A stretch of DNA of 64,000 nt from Streptomyces sp. NRRL F-5630. GTDB taxonomy: Bacteria > Actinomycetota > Actinomycetes > Streptomycetales > Streptomycetaceae. Under the pieces are notes generated by a model that had not been told where the DNA came from, made no database searches, and saw only the letters and a list, made by a program, of their open reading frames with translations. The stretch is taken from positions 53,518 to 117,517 of the forward strand of contig NZ_JOGO01000010.1 in NCBI RefSeq assembly GCF_000719475.1. The letters run 5' to 3'. Each line of letters starts with the position of its first letter. The stretch's first letter is position 1. Positions 20,502-28,602 of the stretch are shown here, piece by piece. A program made the position numbers and the translations under genes.

Positions 20502-21155
20502 ATGGGCTTCACGATCGGCGGCATCCGGGAGAAGCGCGAGGGCGTGCGGCGCCGCGGACGCTCCCCCGAGTGCACCACGGTGGCCGAGTTCACGGGGCTG
20601 TGGGGCTGGGACGTCGCGCCGGGGGCGCGGATCGAGGCGGGCGGCTGCTCCTGCGGCGACGCGGCGTGCGGGGCGCCCGGCGCGCACCCGCTGCGCCGGG
20701 CACGTCCGGTACGCGCCGGCGCCACGCTCGCCGACGCGACCGCGGCGTGGTCCCGCTGGCCGGGCGCCGCGCTCATGCTGCCCGTCGGTACGGCCTTCGA
20801 CGTGCTCGACGTCGCGGAGCGCGCCGGCCGCCACGCTGTCGCACGCCTGGAGCGCATGGGCCTGCCCCTCGGCCCCGTCGCCCTCACCCCCCAGGGCCGC
20901 GCGCAGTTCTACGTCGCGCCGGGCTCCGCCGCCGCCCTCCCCCGCCTCCTCGCCCGCACGGGCTGGGACGACGCCCGCCTCGATCTGCGCGCCCTCGGCA
21001 CCGGCGCGTACGTCACCGCGCCGCCTTCCGACCGCGGCGGGCGCGGCCCGGTGCGCTGGCTCCGCGCGCCCTCGCTCGACACGGCGCTGCGCCCGCCTGA
21101 ACTCCGCCTGCTGCTCGGCACGCTCGCGTACGTGGCGCGCCGGGTGGAGGGATAG
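20502..21155 (+). CDS. Primase/polymerase-family N-terminal domain protein (short, stand-alone)
   Basis: Conserved Streptomyces protein of 217 residues usually annotated as bifunctional DNA primase/polymerase. Only one domain is present. The start ATG at 20502 follows GGAGGGGG. Visible features are a CSCGDAACGAPGAHP cysteine cluster (about 48-62), MLPVGTAFDVLDV (about 95-107) and a C-terminal RPPELRLLLGTLAYVARR. Clear catalytic acidic triads of archaeo-eukaryotic primases are not obvious, so polymerase activity is doubtful. It is divergent from nsdA and convergent with ftsY, with a terminator between. Confidence 0.82.
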   Translation: MGFTIGGIREKREGVRRRGRSPECTTVAEFTGLWGWDVAPGARIEAGGCSCGDAACGAPGAHPLRRARPVRAGATLADATAAWSRWPGAALMLPVGTAFDVLDVAERAGRHAVARLERMGLPLGPVALTPQGRAQFYVAPGSAAALPRLLARTGWDDARLDLRALGTGAYVTAPPSDRGGRGPVRWLRAPSLDTALRPPELRLLLGTLAYVARRVEG

Positions 21156-21362
21156 CGGGCCCGATACGGGGGGCCGGGGGGCCAGCCAGGTCGTAACGGA
21201 GGGCGTCGCAGCTCCTGCGCGCGGAAGATGCGCAACGTCGCCAGGTCCCTCGCCCCCCGACCAGCCCGGCCCACGACCGCGCGCGGGAAGAACGCCTTCC
21301 GCAACCGGAAGGGGCCGGCACTCCGACGACTGAGGTGGACGCTCTCCGCGGCCGGACAGCGG

Positions 21363-21394
21363 AAAGACCCCGTGGAGATGCCACGGGGCCTTTC
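21363..21394. terminator. Bidirectional terminator between the primase-like gene and ftsY
   Basis: Stem CCCCGTGG / CCACGGGG with a 5-base loop, flanked by GAAAGA on the left and CCTTTC on the right. It has short A/T runs on both sides and lies between two convergent genes, so it can serve both strands. Confidence 0.8.
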
Positions 21395-21433
21395 GTCGCG
21401 GGTCCGCGGCGCGCGTCGCGGCGGCGCGGGCGA

Positions 21434-22657
21434 TCAGTCGCCGATGAGGGCGTCCACGAAGGCGCCGGGCTCGAACGGGGCCAGGTCGTCCGCGCCCTCT
21501 CCGAGTCCGATGAGCTTGACCGGGACGCCGAGTTCGCGCTGCACCGCGATGACGATGCCGCCCTTGGCCGTCCCGTCCAGCTTCGTGAGCACGATGCCCG
21601 TGATCGCCACGACCTCGGCGAAGACGCGGGCCTGGACGAGGCCGTTCTGGCCCGTCGTCGCGTCGAGTACGAGGAGCACCTCGTCGACCGGCGCCTGCTT
21701 CTCCACGACGCGCTTGACCTTGCCGAGCTCGTCCATGAGGCCGGTCTTGGTGTGCAGGCGGCCGGCGGTGTCGATGAGGACCGCGTCGGCCTTCTCGGCG
21801 ATGCCCTCCTTGACCGCGTCGAAGGCGATCGACGCCGGGTCGCCGCCCTCGGGGCCGCGCACGGTGCGCGCGCCGACGCGCTGGCCCCAGGTCTGGAGCT
21901 GATCCGCCGCGGCGGCGCGGAAGGTGTCGGCGGCACCGAGCACGACGCTCTTGCCGTCCGCGACGAGGACGCGCGCGAGCTTGCCCGTGGTCGTGGTCTT
22001 GCCGGTGCCGTTGACGCCGACGACCATCACGATGCCCGGCTTGTCGGGCGCCGCCTCGGTGTGCACGGTGCGGTCCGTGTCGGCGCCGACGAGCGTGAGC
22101 AGTTCCTCACGAAGCAAGGCGCGCAGCTCGTCGGGGGTACGGGTGCCGAGCACGCGGACGCGCTCGCGCAGCCGCTCGACCAGTTCCTGCGTCGGCGCGA
22201 CGCCGACGTCGGCGGTGAGGAGTGTGTCCTCGATCTCCTCCCACGTGTCCTCGTCGAGGTGCTCGCGCGAGAGCAGGGTCAGCAGACCCTTGCCGAGCGC
22301 GTTCTGGGAGCGCGAGAGACGGGCCCGCAGGCGCACCAGGCGCCCGGCAGTGGGCTCGGGCACCTCGATCTCGGGCTGCGGGGGCAGCGCGACGACCGGG
22401 TCCTCGACGGCCTCGGGCGCCGACGTCGCGGCCTCCGCGTCGGGAAGCGGTACCTCCTCGATCGTGCGGCGCTGCTCGTCGCGCGGTTTCTCGGCCTCGT
22501 CCCCGACGTGCGGTTCGGCCTCCGGGGCGGTGACGCTCGGCGTGCGCTCCGGCGGCGTGGGGGGGAGCCGCTTCTTGCGGCGTCCGCTCACCACCAGACC
22601 GCTGATCGCACCGATCACGACGACCGCGATGATGATTGCAAGGATGACGATGTCCAT
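21434..22657 (-). CDS. ftsY: Signal recognition particle receptor FtsY
   Basis: SRP receptor GTPase, 407 residues from the ATG at 22657 (MDIVILAIIIAVVVIGAISG). Residues 2-22 form an N-terminal membrane helix, typical of actinomycete FtsY and unlike the E. coli acidic amphipathic anchor. A Pro/Glu-rich linker runs to about 105 and the NG domain follows. It carries the P-loop GVNGTGKTTTTGK near residue 212-224, ADTFRAAAADQL, DTAGRLHTK, and TKLDGTAKGG. It is separated from smc by a motif-rich gap, and functions with ffh upstream in the window. Confidence 0.97.
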   Translation of the reverse strand: MDIVILAIIIAVVVIGAISGLVVSGRRKKRLPPTPPERTPSVTAPEAEPHVGDEAEKPRDEQRRTIEEVPLPDAEAATSAPEAVEDPVVALPPQPEIEVPEPTAGRLVRLRARLSRSQNALGKGLLTLLSREHLDEDTWEEIEDTLLTADVGVAPTQELVERLRERVRVLGTRTPDELRALLREELLTLVGADTDRTVHTEAAPDKPGIVMVVGVNGTGKTTTTGKLARVLVADGKSVVLGAADTFRAAAADQLQTWGQRVGARTVRGPEGGDPASIAFDAVKEGIAEKADAVLIDTAGRLHTKTGLMDELGKVKRVVEKQAPVDEVLLVLDATTGQNGLVQARVFAEVVAITGIVLTKLDGTAKGGIVIAVQRELGVPVKLIGLGEGADDLAPFEPGAFVDALIGD

Positions 22658-22959
22658 AACGCCCCCCAGTATCGGCCATGGCCGGGAGGTGGTCGGGGAT
22701 TGCGTCTGGCGGCAGCCGAGGGGACGGGGTGGCACGACGCGGGCGGGCAACGTGTGGCGGGGCGGGGCCGCGACGTCGCGGGCGGCGGTGCGCAGCGGCG
22801 CGACGTCGGGTGCGTGGATGCGCGATGTCGCGCCGCGGGGATGCGTACGACGGCGCGACGTCGCGTTCTCGCGCCGCCGTACGACGGCACGACGCCGCGC
22901 AGCTCACGGTGCGGCGACGTCGCGCACGCGACGTCGCGACGCCCCTTGCGTCGCGTGCC
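22658..22959. repeat. Dense cluster of GCGACGTCGC decamers between smc and ftsY
   Basis: Four exact decamers lie within 168 bases (22770-22779, 22855-22864, 22914-22923, 22928-22937), the densest exact cluster in the window. Degenerate copies lie between them. No gene is seen. The ftsY promoter should be near 22670-22740. Confidence 0.75.
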
Positions 22960-25900
22960 TCACTTCAGCCGCTGGCTGATCACCTTCGAGACGCCGTCGC
23001 CCTGCATCGAGACCCCGTAGAGCGCGTCGGCGACCTCCATCGTGCGCTTCTGGTGCGTGATCACGATGAGCTGCGAGCTCTCCTGCAACTCCTGCATGAT
23101 GCGGATGAGGCGCTGGAGGTTGGTGTCGTCGAGCGCCGCCTCGACCTCGTCCATCACGTAGAACGGGCTCGGTCGCGCCTTGAAGATCGCGACGAGCAGC
23201 GCGACGGCCGTCAGGGAGCGCTCACCGCCCGAGAGCAGTGAGAGCCGCTTCACCTTCTTGCCGGGCGGGCGGGCCTCGACCTCGACGCCGGTGCTGAGCA
23301 TGTTCTCGGGATCGGTGAGCAGGAGCCTGCCCTCGCCACCGGGGAAGAGCCGCGAGAAGACGCCCTCGAACTCCCGCGCCGTGTCGTGGTACGCCTCCGT
23401 GAAGACCTGCTCGACGCGCTCGTCGACCTCCTTGATCACCTGGAGCAGGTCGGCACGGGTCTTCTTGAGGTCTTCGAGCTGCTCGGAGAGGAACTGGTGG
23501 CGTTCCTCGAGTGCCGCGAACTCCTCCAGGGCGAGCGGGTTGATCTTGCCGAGCCGCTGGTAGGCGCGTTCGGCCTCTTTGAGGCGCTTCTCCTGCTCGG
23601 CGCGGACGAAGGGGCGTGGCTGGTTGCGGGGGTGCTCGGGGTCCTCGGGCAGCTCCTCGCCCTCGGCCGGCGGCGAGGGCGGTACGAGCGTGCCAGGGCC
23701 GTACTCGGCGAGCAGGACGCTCGGCTCGACGCCGAGTTCCTCCAGCGCCCTGCCCTCCAGCTGCTCGATGCGCAGGCGTTTCTCCGCGCCGAGCACCTCG
23801 CCGCGATGGACGGAGTCGGTGAGCTTGTCGAGTTCGGCCTTCAGCCTGCGACCGCTCTCGCGCTCGGCGGTGAGCTCGCGTTCGGCCTCCTCGCGGTACC
23901 GCTCCGCCTCGGCGCGCTCGGTCTCGGCGCGGCCGAGCGAGACCTCGACGTGCGCGAGGAGCTGTCGCGCCCCCGAGGCGACGGCGCGCGCGACGGCCGC
24001 CTCGTGGCGCAGCCGCGCGCGACGTCGCTCCGCGCGCTCCCGCGCCTCGCGCTCGGCGCGCGCGGCGCGGTCGAGTCCGTCGGCGCGGCCCGCGAGTGCC
24101 TTGACGCGTTCCTCGTGCGTGCGGAGCTGGAGCCGGGCCTCCATCTCGGTCTGGCGGGCGTTGGCACCGTCAGCGGCGAGCCGGTCGCGCACCGAGGTGT
24201 CGGGTTCCTCGTCGCCGTCCCACTCCCCCGCGTCGCCGAAGGGCGAGGTCTCCTCGGCGACGGCGAGGCGCTCCTCCAGTTCGGCTGCCTCCGCCTCGGC
24301 GCGGTCGAGCGCCTCCTGCGCGCGCGCCGCCGCGGCGGCGGAGCGCTCCGCCTCGCCCGCGGCGCCCTTCGCCTGCCCGGCGAGCGCGCCGAGACGTTGC
24401 GCGACGGCGGACTTCTCGCGCTCCGCGGTGCGTCGCTCGCGCTCCAGCTCCTCCAGGACCGCCGCTGCGTCAGCGCGACGTGTCACGGCCTCCTCCTGCG
24501 CTTCGGCGAGCGCGGCGCACGGTACGGACAGCTCCTCCAGCTCGGCGGACGCCTCGTCCACGGACGCCTGCACCTCGATCAGACTCGGCGCACCGGCGGA
24601 ACCGCCCTGTGCCAGGTGCGCGCCGAGGACGTCGCCCTCGGCAGTGACCGCGATGAGCGCGGGGTGCGTACGGACGAGGGCGAGCGCCTCGTCGAGCGTG
24701 CCGACGGCGACCATGCCGCGCAACAGGCGGCGTACGGCGCGAAGGAGGTCCTCCGGGCCGCGCACGAGATCGGCGAGGGGACGGCCGGGCGCCGCGGCGA
24801 CCTCGTTCGTCGCGACGTCGAGGGGGGACGCGTGGGCGGCGGTCTCGTTCGTCGCGACGTCGTGGGGCGCGGCGTGGAGGGCATCGTCGTGGGGCGCCGC
24901 GTGGGGCGCGGCCTCGCGGGACGTGTCACGAGGCGTGGAGGACGGCGTGGCGTGATGGGCGGAGCCGGACGCCGGGGCGTCGCGGGGCGCGGCGGGCGGC
25001 GCCACGTCGCGTGCGGCCGACGTCTCGACGGCGGCGTGTGCGTCCGGGACGTCGCGTGGCGTCGGCACGTCGCCCACGTCGGCGCGCGACGTCGCATCGT
25101 TTCCCGCACCCGACGTCGCGTCGTGGCCGGTGCCTGGAGGCGACGTCGCGTTGTCGTCCTGCCGCGCGGCGTCCTTCCCCGCCGCGTCCGCGAGGAGCAG
25201 CACGGCGCGGCCCGCTTCTTGCTCGCGCAGGAGGCGGAGCGCCTGGGCGGCGGCTTCGGGGCCGCTGACGGCGAGGGCGTCGGCGGCGGTGCCGAGCCCG
25301 GCCGCGACGTGGGCCTCGTGGCCGGGAACGACGGCGAGGAGTTCGGCCGCGGGCCCGAGCAGTCCGGTGAGCCGGTCGCCCGCCGCGAGGAGCGCCCCGG
25401 TGCCGTCCTTCCGGCGCAGGCCGAGCGCGAGGGCGTCGCGGCGGGCCTCGGTCGCGGCGCGGGAACGCTCCGCCGCCGCGGCGGCGTCGCGGGCGTCGTG
25501 GTGCGCGGCGTCGGCCTCGGCGCGGGCCCGGCGCGCCGCCTCGTACCGCTCCTCGCGCGCGACGTCGCCCGCGTCGAGCCCTTCAACCTCGGCGCGCAGT
25601 CGCTCGTATTCCTCGTGCGCGACGTCGGCGCGTTCCCGCGCCTCGTCGCGCGACGTCGCGAGGCGTTCGATCTCCGCGCGCGCCGACGCGGCCCGGCCGC
25701 GCGCCGCGGTCACCTGGCCGTGGAGGCGGGCGAGGCCCTCGCGGCGGTCGGCCAGGGCGCGACCGACATCGCGCAGGCGACGCTCCTCGACGGCGAGCTG
25801 ACGCTCCAGTTCGCCCCGGTGCGCGACGGTGTCCTCCAGGGCGCGTGCGGCGGCTTCCAGCGCAGCGGAGAGTTCCGCCTCCTGCTCGCGGATACGCGCC

Positions 25901-26901
25901 GCCTCGCGCTCCAGGTCCTCCGGGTCACGTCCGCGCCGTTCCTCGGCCGGTGCGGACGTCGCGCTCGTGACCCGTGCCTCGGCGAGGCTGACGGTGCCGC
26001 GTACACGCTCGGCGAGGCGCGACAGCTCGTACCACGTGTGCTGCGCGCTCTGGAGGCGCGGCGCGAGGGCCCGTACCGCCTCCTCCAGGCGGGCCTCGCG
26101 GGCGAGCGCGGTCTTGAGGGCGCTTTCCGCCGCTTCCTTGCGCTCCTTGAGCGCGGCCTCGTCGGCGATTTCGGCGTCGAGCGCGCGACGCAGCGTGACG
26201 AGATCATCGGCGAGCAGTCGCAGGCGCGCGTCGCGCAGATCGGCCTGGATGACGGCGGCGCGGCGCGCGACGGCGGCCTGGCGGCCGAGGGGTTTGAGCT
26301 GGCGACGCAGTTCGTCGGTGAGGTCCTGGACGCGGGCGAGGTTGGCGCGCATCGCGTCGAGTTTCCGCAGCGCTTTCTCCTTGCGCTTGCGGTGCTTGAG
26401 GACGCCGGAGGCTTCCTCGATGAAGGCGCGGCGCCCCATGGGGTCGGCGTGCAGGACGGAGTCGAGCTGGCCCTGGCCGACGATGACGTGCATCTCGCGG
26501 CCGATGCCGGAGTCGGAGAGGAGTTCCTGGATGTCGAGGAGGCGGCAAGTGTCGCCGTTGATCTGGTACTCGCTGCCGCCGTTGCGGAACATCGTCCGCG
26601 CGATCGTGACCTCGGCGTACTCGATGGGCAGGGCACCGTCACTGTTGTCGATCGTGAGCGAGACCTCGGCGCGGCCCAGCGGCGGCCGGCCGGTCGTGCC
26701 GGCGAAGATGACGTCCTCCATCTTGCCGCCGCGCAGCGATTTGGCGCCCTGCTCGCCCATCACCCACGTCAGCGCGTCCACGACGTTGGACTTGCCGGAG
26801 CCGTTCGGCCCGACGACGCACGTGATCCCCGGCTCGAACCGCAGCGTCGTCGCGGAGGCGAAGGATTTGAACCCACGCAGAGTCATGGCCTTGAGGTGCA
26901 C
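22960..26901 (-). CDS. smc: Chromosome segregation ATPase SMC with an expanded hinge
   Basis: SMC core of the condensin complex, 1313 residues from the GTG at 26901 (VHLKAMTLRGFKSF). Walker A GPNGSGKSN is about 31-39. Long Arg/Glu/Ala-rich coiled coils flank a hinge near residues 500-790. The ABC signature LLSGGERSLTAVAL and Walker B FYVMDEVEAALDD lie close to the C-terminus. Streptomyces SMC is normally near 1185 residues (from memory). The excess is a roughly 130-residue disordered insert within the hinge (about 573-702, bases 24795-25185), rich in ATSRDV, PHDVATNE and APHDA repeats encoded by the GACGTCGC motif. An ATG far upstream (27126) lies in spacer DNA. Confidence 0.96.
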   Translation of the reverse strand: MHLKAMTLRGFKSFASATTLRFEPGITCVVGPNGSGKSNVVDALTWVMGEQGAKSLRGGKMEDVIFAGTTGRPPLGRAEVSLTIDNSDGALPIEYAEVTIARTMFRNGGSEYQINGDTCRLLDIQELLSDSGIGREMHVIVGQGQLDSVLHADPMGRRAFIEEASGVLKHRKRKEKALRKLDAMRANLARVQDLTDELRRQLKPLGRQAAVARRAAVIQADLRDARLRLLADDLVTLRRALDAEIADEAALKERKEAAESALKTALAREARLEEAVRALAPRLQSAQHTWYELSRLAERVRGTVSLAEARVTSATSAPAEERRGRDPEDLEREAARIREQEAELSAALEAAARALEDTVAHRGELERQLAVEERRLRDVGRALADRREGLARLHGQVTAARGRAASARAEIERLATSRDEARERADVAHEEYERLRAEVEGLDAGDVAREERYEAARRARAEADAAHHDARDAAAAAERSRAATEARRDALALGLRRKDGTGALLAAGDRLTGLLGPAAELLAVVPGHEAHVAAGLGTAADALAVSGPEAAAQALRLLREQEAGRAVLLLADAAGKDAARQDDNATSPPGTGHDATSGAGNDATSRADVGDVPTPRDVPDAHAAVETSAARDVAPPAAPRDAPASGSAHHATPSSTPRDTSREAAPHAAPHDDALHAAPHDVATNETAAHASPLDVATNEVAAAPGRPLADLVRGPEDLLRAVRRLLRGMVAVGTLDEALALVRTHPALIAVTAEGDVLGAHLAQGGSAGAPSLIEVQASVDEASAELEELSVPCAALAEAQEEAVTRRADAAAVLEELERERRTAEREKSAVAQRLGALAGQAKGAAGEAERSAAAAARAQEALDRAEAEAAELEERLAVAEETSPFGDAGEWDGDEEPDTSVRDRLAADGANARQTEMEARLQLRTHEERVKALAGRADGLDRAARAEREARERAERRRARLRHEAAVARAVASGARQLLAHVEVSLGRAETERAEAERYREEAERELTAERESGRRLKAELDKLTDSVHRGEVLGAEKRLRIEQLEGRALEELGVEPSVLLAEYGPGTLVPPSPPAEGEELPEDPEHPRNQPRPFVRAEQEKRLKEAERAYQRLGKINPLALEEFAALEERHQFLSEQLEDLKKTRADLLQVIKEVDERVEQVFTEAYHDTAREFEGVFSRLFPGGEGRLLLTDPENMLSTGVEVEARPPGKKVKRLSLLSGGERSLTAVALLVAIFKARPSPFYVMDEVEAALDDTNLQRLIRIMQELQESSQLIVITHQKRTMEVADALYGVSMQGDGVSKVISQRLK

Positions 26902-27586
26902 GCCGTCGGACTCTACCGCCCCGGCTCCGCACGGCAGCGGCCCACGACGCGCGCGGCGCGACGGGAGGTGCGAGGACGCGAGCCGGGGGAGGTCACGGTG
27001 CGGGACCGGGCAACGTCGCGTGCGGCGCGACATGGCGCGACATGACGCCGCTACGTCGCGCCGCCTGGAGCTACGCCCCGCCGCCCCGCGTCGCGCACGA
27101 CGCCGCGCACCACGCGGCGTCACCACGCACCGTCAGCCTCACGCCGAAGCGTGCACACGACGTAGTCGCCCCCGCGGGTGACGCGACGTCCCGCGCACCG
27201 TCACGGTTTCACCACGGAGCGCACAGGGCAGATCTGACGTAGACACGGCCGGGAGGGGCGGGAAACAGCGGGGAACGGGGGGATGCGGGCGGCACGAAGC
27301 CGCGGGGGTGGGCGTACGGGCCCGGGCCCCGCGTCCCGCAGCGACCGCGCAAGGCGACGACACCGCGCGGAACGGCCGCGCAAGGTGAGCCGACGCCGCG
27401 AACAGGTGGCAGAGGAGCGGCGCAGAGGACCACCAGCGCCCGCGAAACGGACGAGGGGGACGACGGAAAAAGAAAGGGACGCCGAAGCGTCCCTGGGGTA
27501 CCGGCGTTACCGCACGGCCCACATGTCGCGCATCCCTGCCCCTGCCCGCCGCGAGGAACGCGGCGGTGTGCAGTAGCAGGCGTGCG
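26902..27586. other. Spacer between the small coiled-coil gene and smc
   Basis: 685 bases with no convincing gene. An Arg/Pro-rich open frame (27139-27522 minus) has no family features. The part nearest smc (26990-27200) carries CGTCGCG variants. A strong intrinsic terminator for the upstream small gene occupies 27467-27494. The smc promoter is presumably within 26910-27000, with no clear boxes. Confidence 0.5.
27467..27494 (-). terminator. Intrinsic terminator with TTCG tetraloop and U-tract
   Basis: Read on the minus strand: GGGACGC-TTCG-GCGTCCC followed by TTTCTTTTT. This is the most classical rho-independent terminator in the window. It ends the 69-residue coiled-coil gene about 95 bases past its stop. 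Confidence 0.9.
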
Positions 27587-27796
27587 TCAGGTGAGCGCGG
27601 GCTCCGCCTGCGGTACGTCGATGCTCTTCAGGAGAGCGTCGCCATGCTGAGAAGCGGCAGCCGCGAGCGCGTCGTTCTCCCTCTGAATCCGAACCAGCTC
27701 GGATTCGAGGTCCTGCACGCGCTGCTGGAGCCGTCGCATCTCGGCGAGGAGTCGCGGGTCGGAACCGCCGACGTAACCGAGAAGCGCCTTTGCCAT
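27587..27796 (-). CDS. Small conserved coiled-coil protein
   Basis: 69-residue protein of unknown function from the ATG at 27796 (MAKALLGYVGGSDPRLLAEM), preceded by GGAGGA. After a conserved GYVGGSDPRLLAEMRRL N-terminus there is one heptad-like helix (LQQRVQDLESELVRIQREND), then an Ala-rich end. I recall near-identical small proteins at the same position in other Streptomyces, next to smc and acylphosphatase. The coiled coil suggests a self-association or adaptor role, but no function is established. It has its own promoter region and a textbook terminator, so it is likely an independent transcript. Confidence 0.88.
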   Translation of the reverse strand: MAKALLGYVGGSDPRLLAEMRRLQQRVQDLESELVRIQRENDALAAAASQHGDALLKSIDVPQAEPALT

Positions 27797-28177
27797 GATG
27801 AGTGGTCCTCCACACTGAGTGACCGACCAGTACGGTGGTGGGTCGAGAGGGATTCGGTCCGCACCCGCGGTGTCCGGCAGCACTCCGTCTGTGACGTCGC
27901 CTGTCAAACCGTTGAGGTGCGCGGGGATTCCAGAGTCTCACCAAAAAGTTTGACGGTCAACACGATCAAGCCCCGGTGGGGCACGGCTGCGGGGCGCGCG
28001 GCGCTTCGAACGACGGCGCGTGCACTCCCGCGAGCCATGGGGGCGTGCGGGTCATCCTGTCGAGCGCCCCGGGGGCGGCGCAAGAGGCTCACGGCAGTCA
28101 CCAGCGGCTTTTCCCGGCGCCGCCGAAGCACGCGGGGGGAGCATCGGCGGCGCACGACAAGGGCGCGTGCGGTGTGA
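27797..28177. other. Spacer upstream of the small coiled-coil gene
   Basis: 381 bases downstream of the acylphosphatase stop, free of coding features. An AT-richer patch (27905-27965, including AAAAAGTTTGACGGTCAAC) may contain promoter elements. The GTTGACCGTCAAAC inverted repeat there (TTTGACGGTCAA) is a possible operator but short. Few GACGTCGC copies are present here. Confidence 0.4.
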
Positions 28178-28468
28178 TCAACGGATCGCGAACCCTTCGT
28201 AGCCCCCACGAGGCGTGTCCCAGATCTCAGTCACGCCCTGGACGCTGCCGGGTGTGTCGCTCCCCCGCAGCCACTCCAGCAACTCCTCGCACGCCGCGCG
28301 CGGCCCTTCCGCGACGACCTGGACACGCCCGTCACGCACATTGAGAGCAAAGCCACTCAGTCCGCCGATCTCCAGCGCCCTCGCCCGCGTGAACCAGCGG
28401 AAACCCACACCCTGAACCGTTCCTCTGACCCACGCGGTCAGCCGTGCCTCCTCTTCCATTTCTTCCAT
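28178..28468 (-). CDS. acyP: Acylphosphatase
   Basis: Small hydrolase of acyl-phosphates, 96 residues. The phosphate-binding loop and catalytic Arg are in [13 protein letters not shown] (about 15-27), the catalytic Asn is in [17 protein letters not shown] (about 38-54), and the C-terminus is GYEGFAIR. The length fits the family with a short acidic N-terminus (MEEMEEEA). Two ATGs 12 bases apart (28468, 28459) are possible starts. It is divergent from the CAP-domain gene, across 134 bases. Confidence 0.93.
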   Translation of the reverse strand: MEEMEEEARLTAWVRGTVQGVGFRWFTRARALEIGGLSGFALNVRDGRVQVVAEGPRAACEELLEWLRGSDTPGSVQGVTEIWDTPRGGYEGFAIR

Positions 28469-28602
28469 GAGGGCACGCTAACCGGCCAATCCCCTCAGGC
28501 ACACGTCGTCCCCCGGGGCCATGGCGTAGGGTCCGCACCGCACAGGGCTCACTCGAACGGGTGAACCGACCGGGACTCTGGTGACGACGGAAGGCCAGGA
28601 CC

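Noticed and set aside
23386..27045. 1219-residue open frame antisense to smc
   Set aside because: The sense strand carries all SMC motifs. The antisense product is low-complexity with no recognisable domain.
27139..27522. 127-residue minus-strand frame between the coiled-coil gene and smc
   Set aside because: It overlaps the strong terminator at 27467-27494 and has a low-complexity composition.
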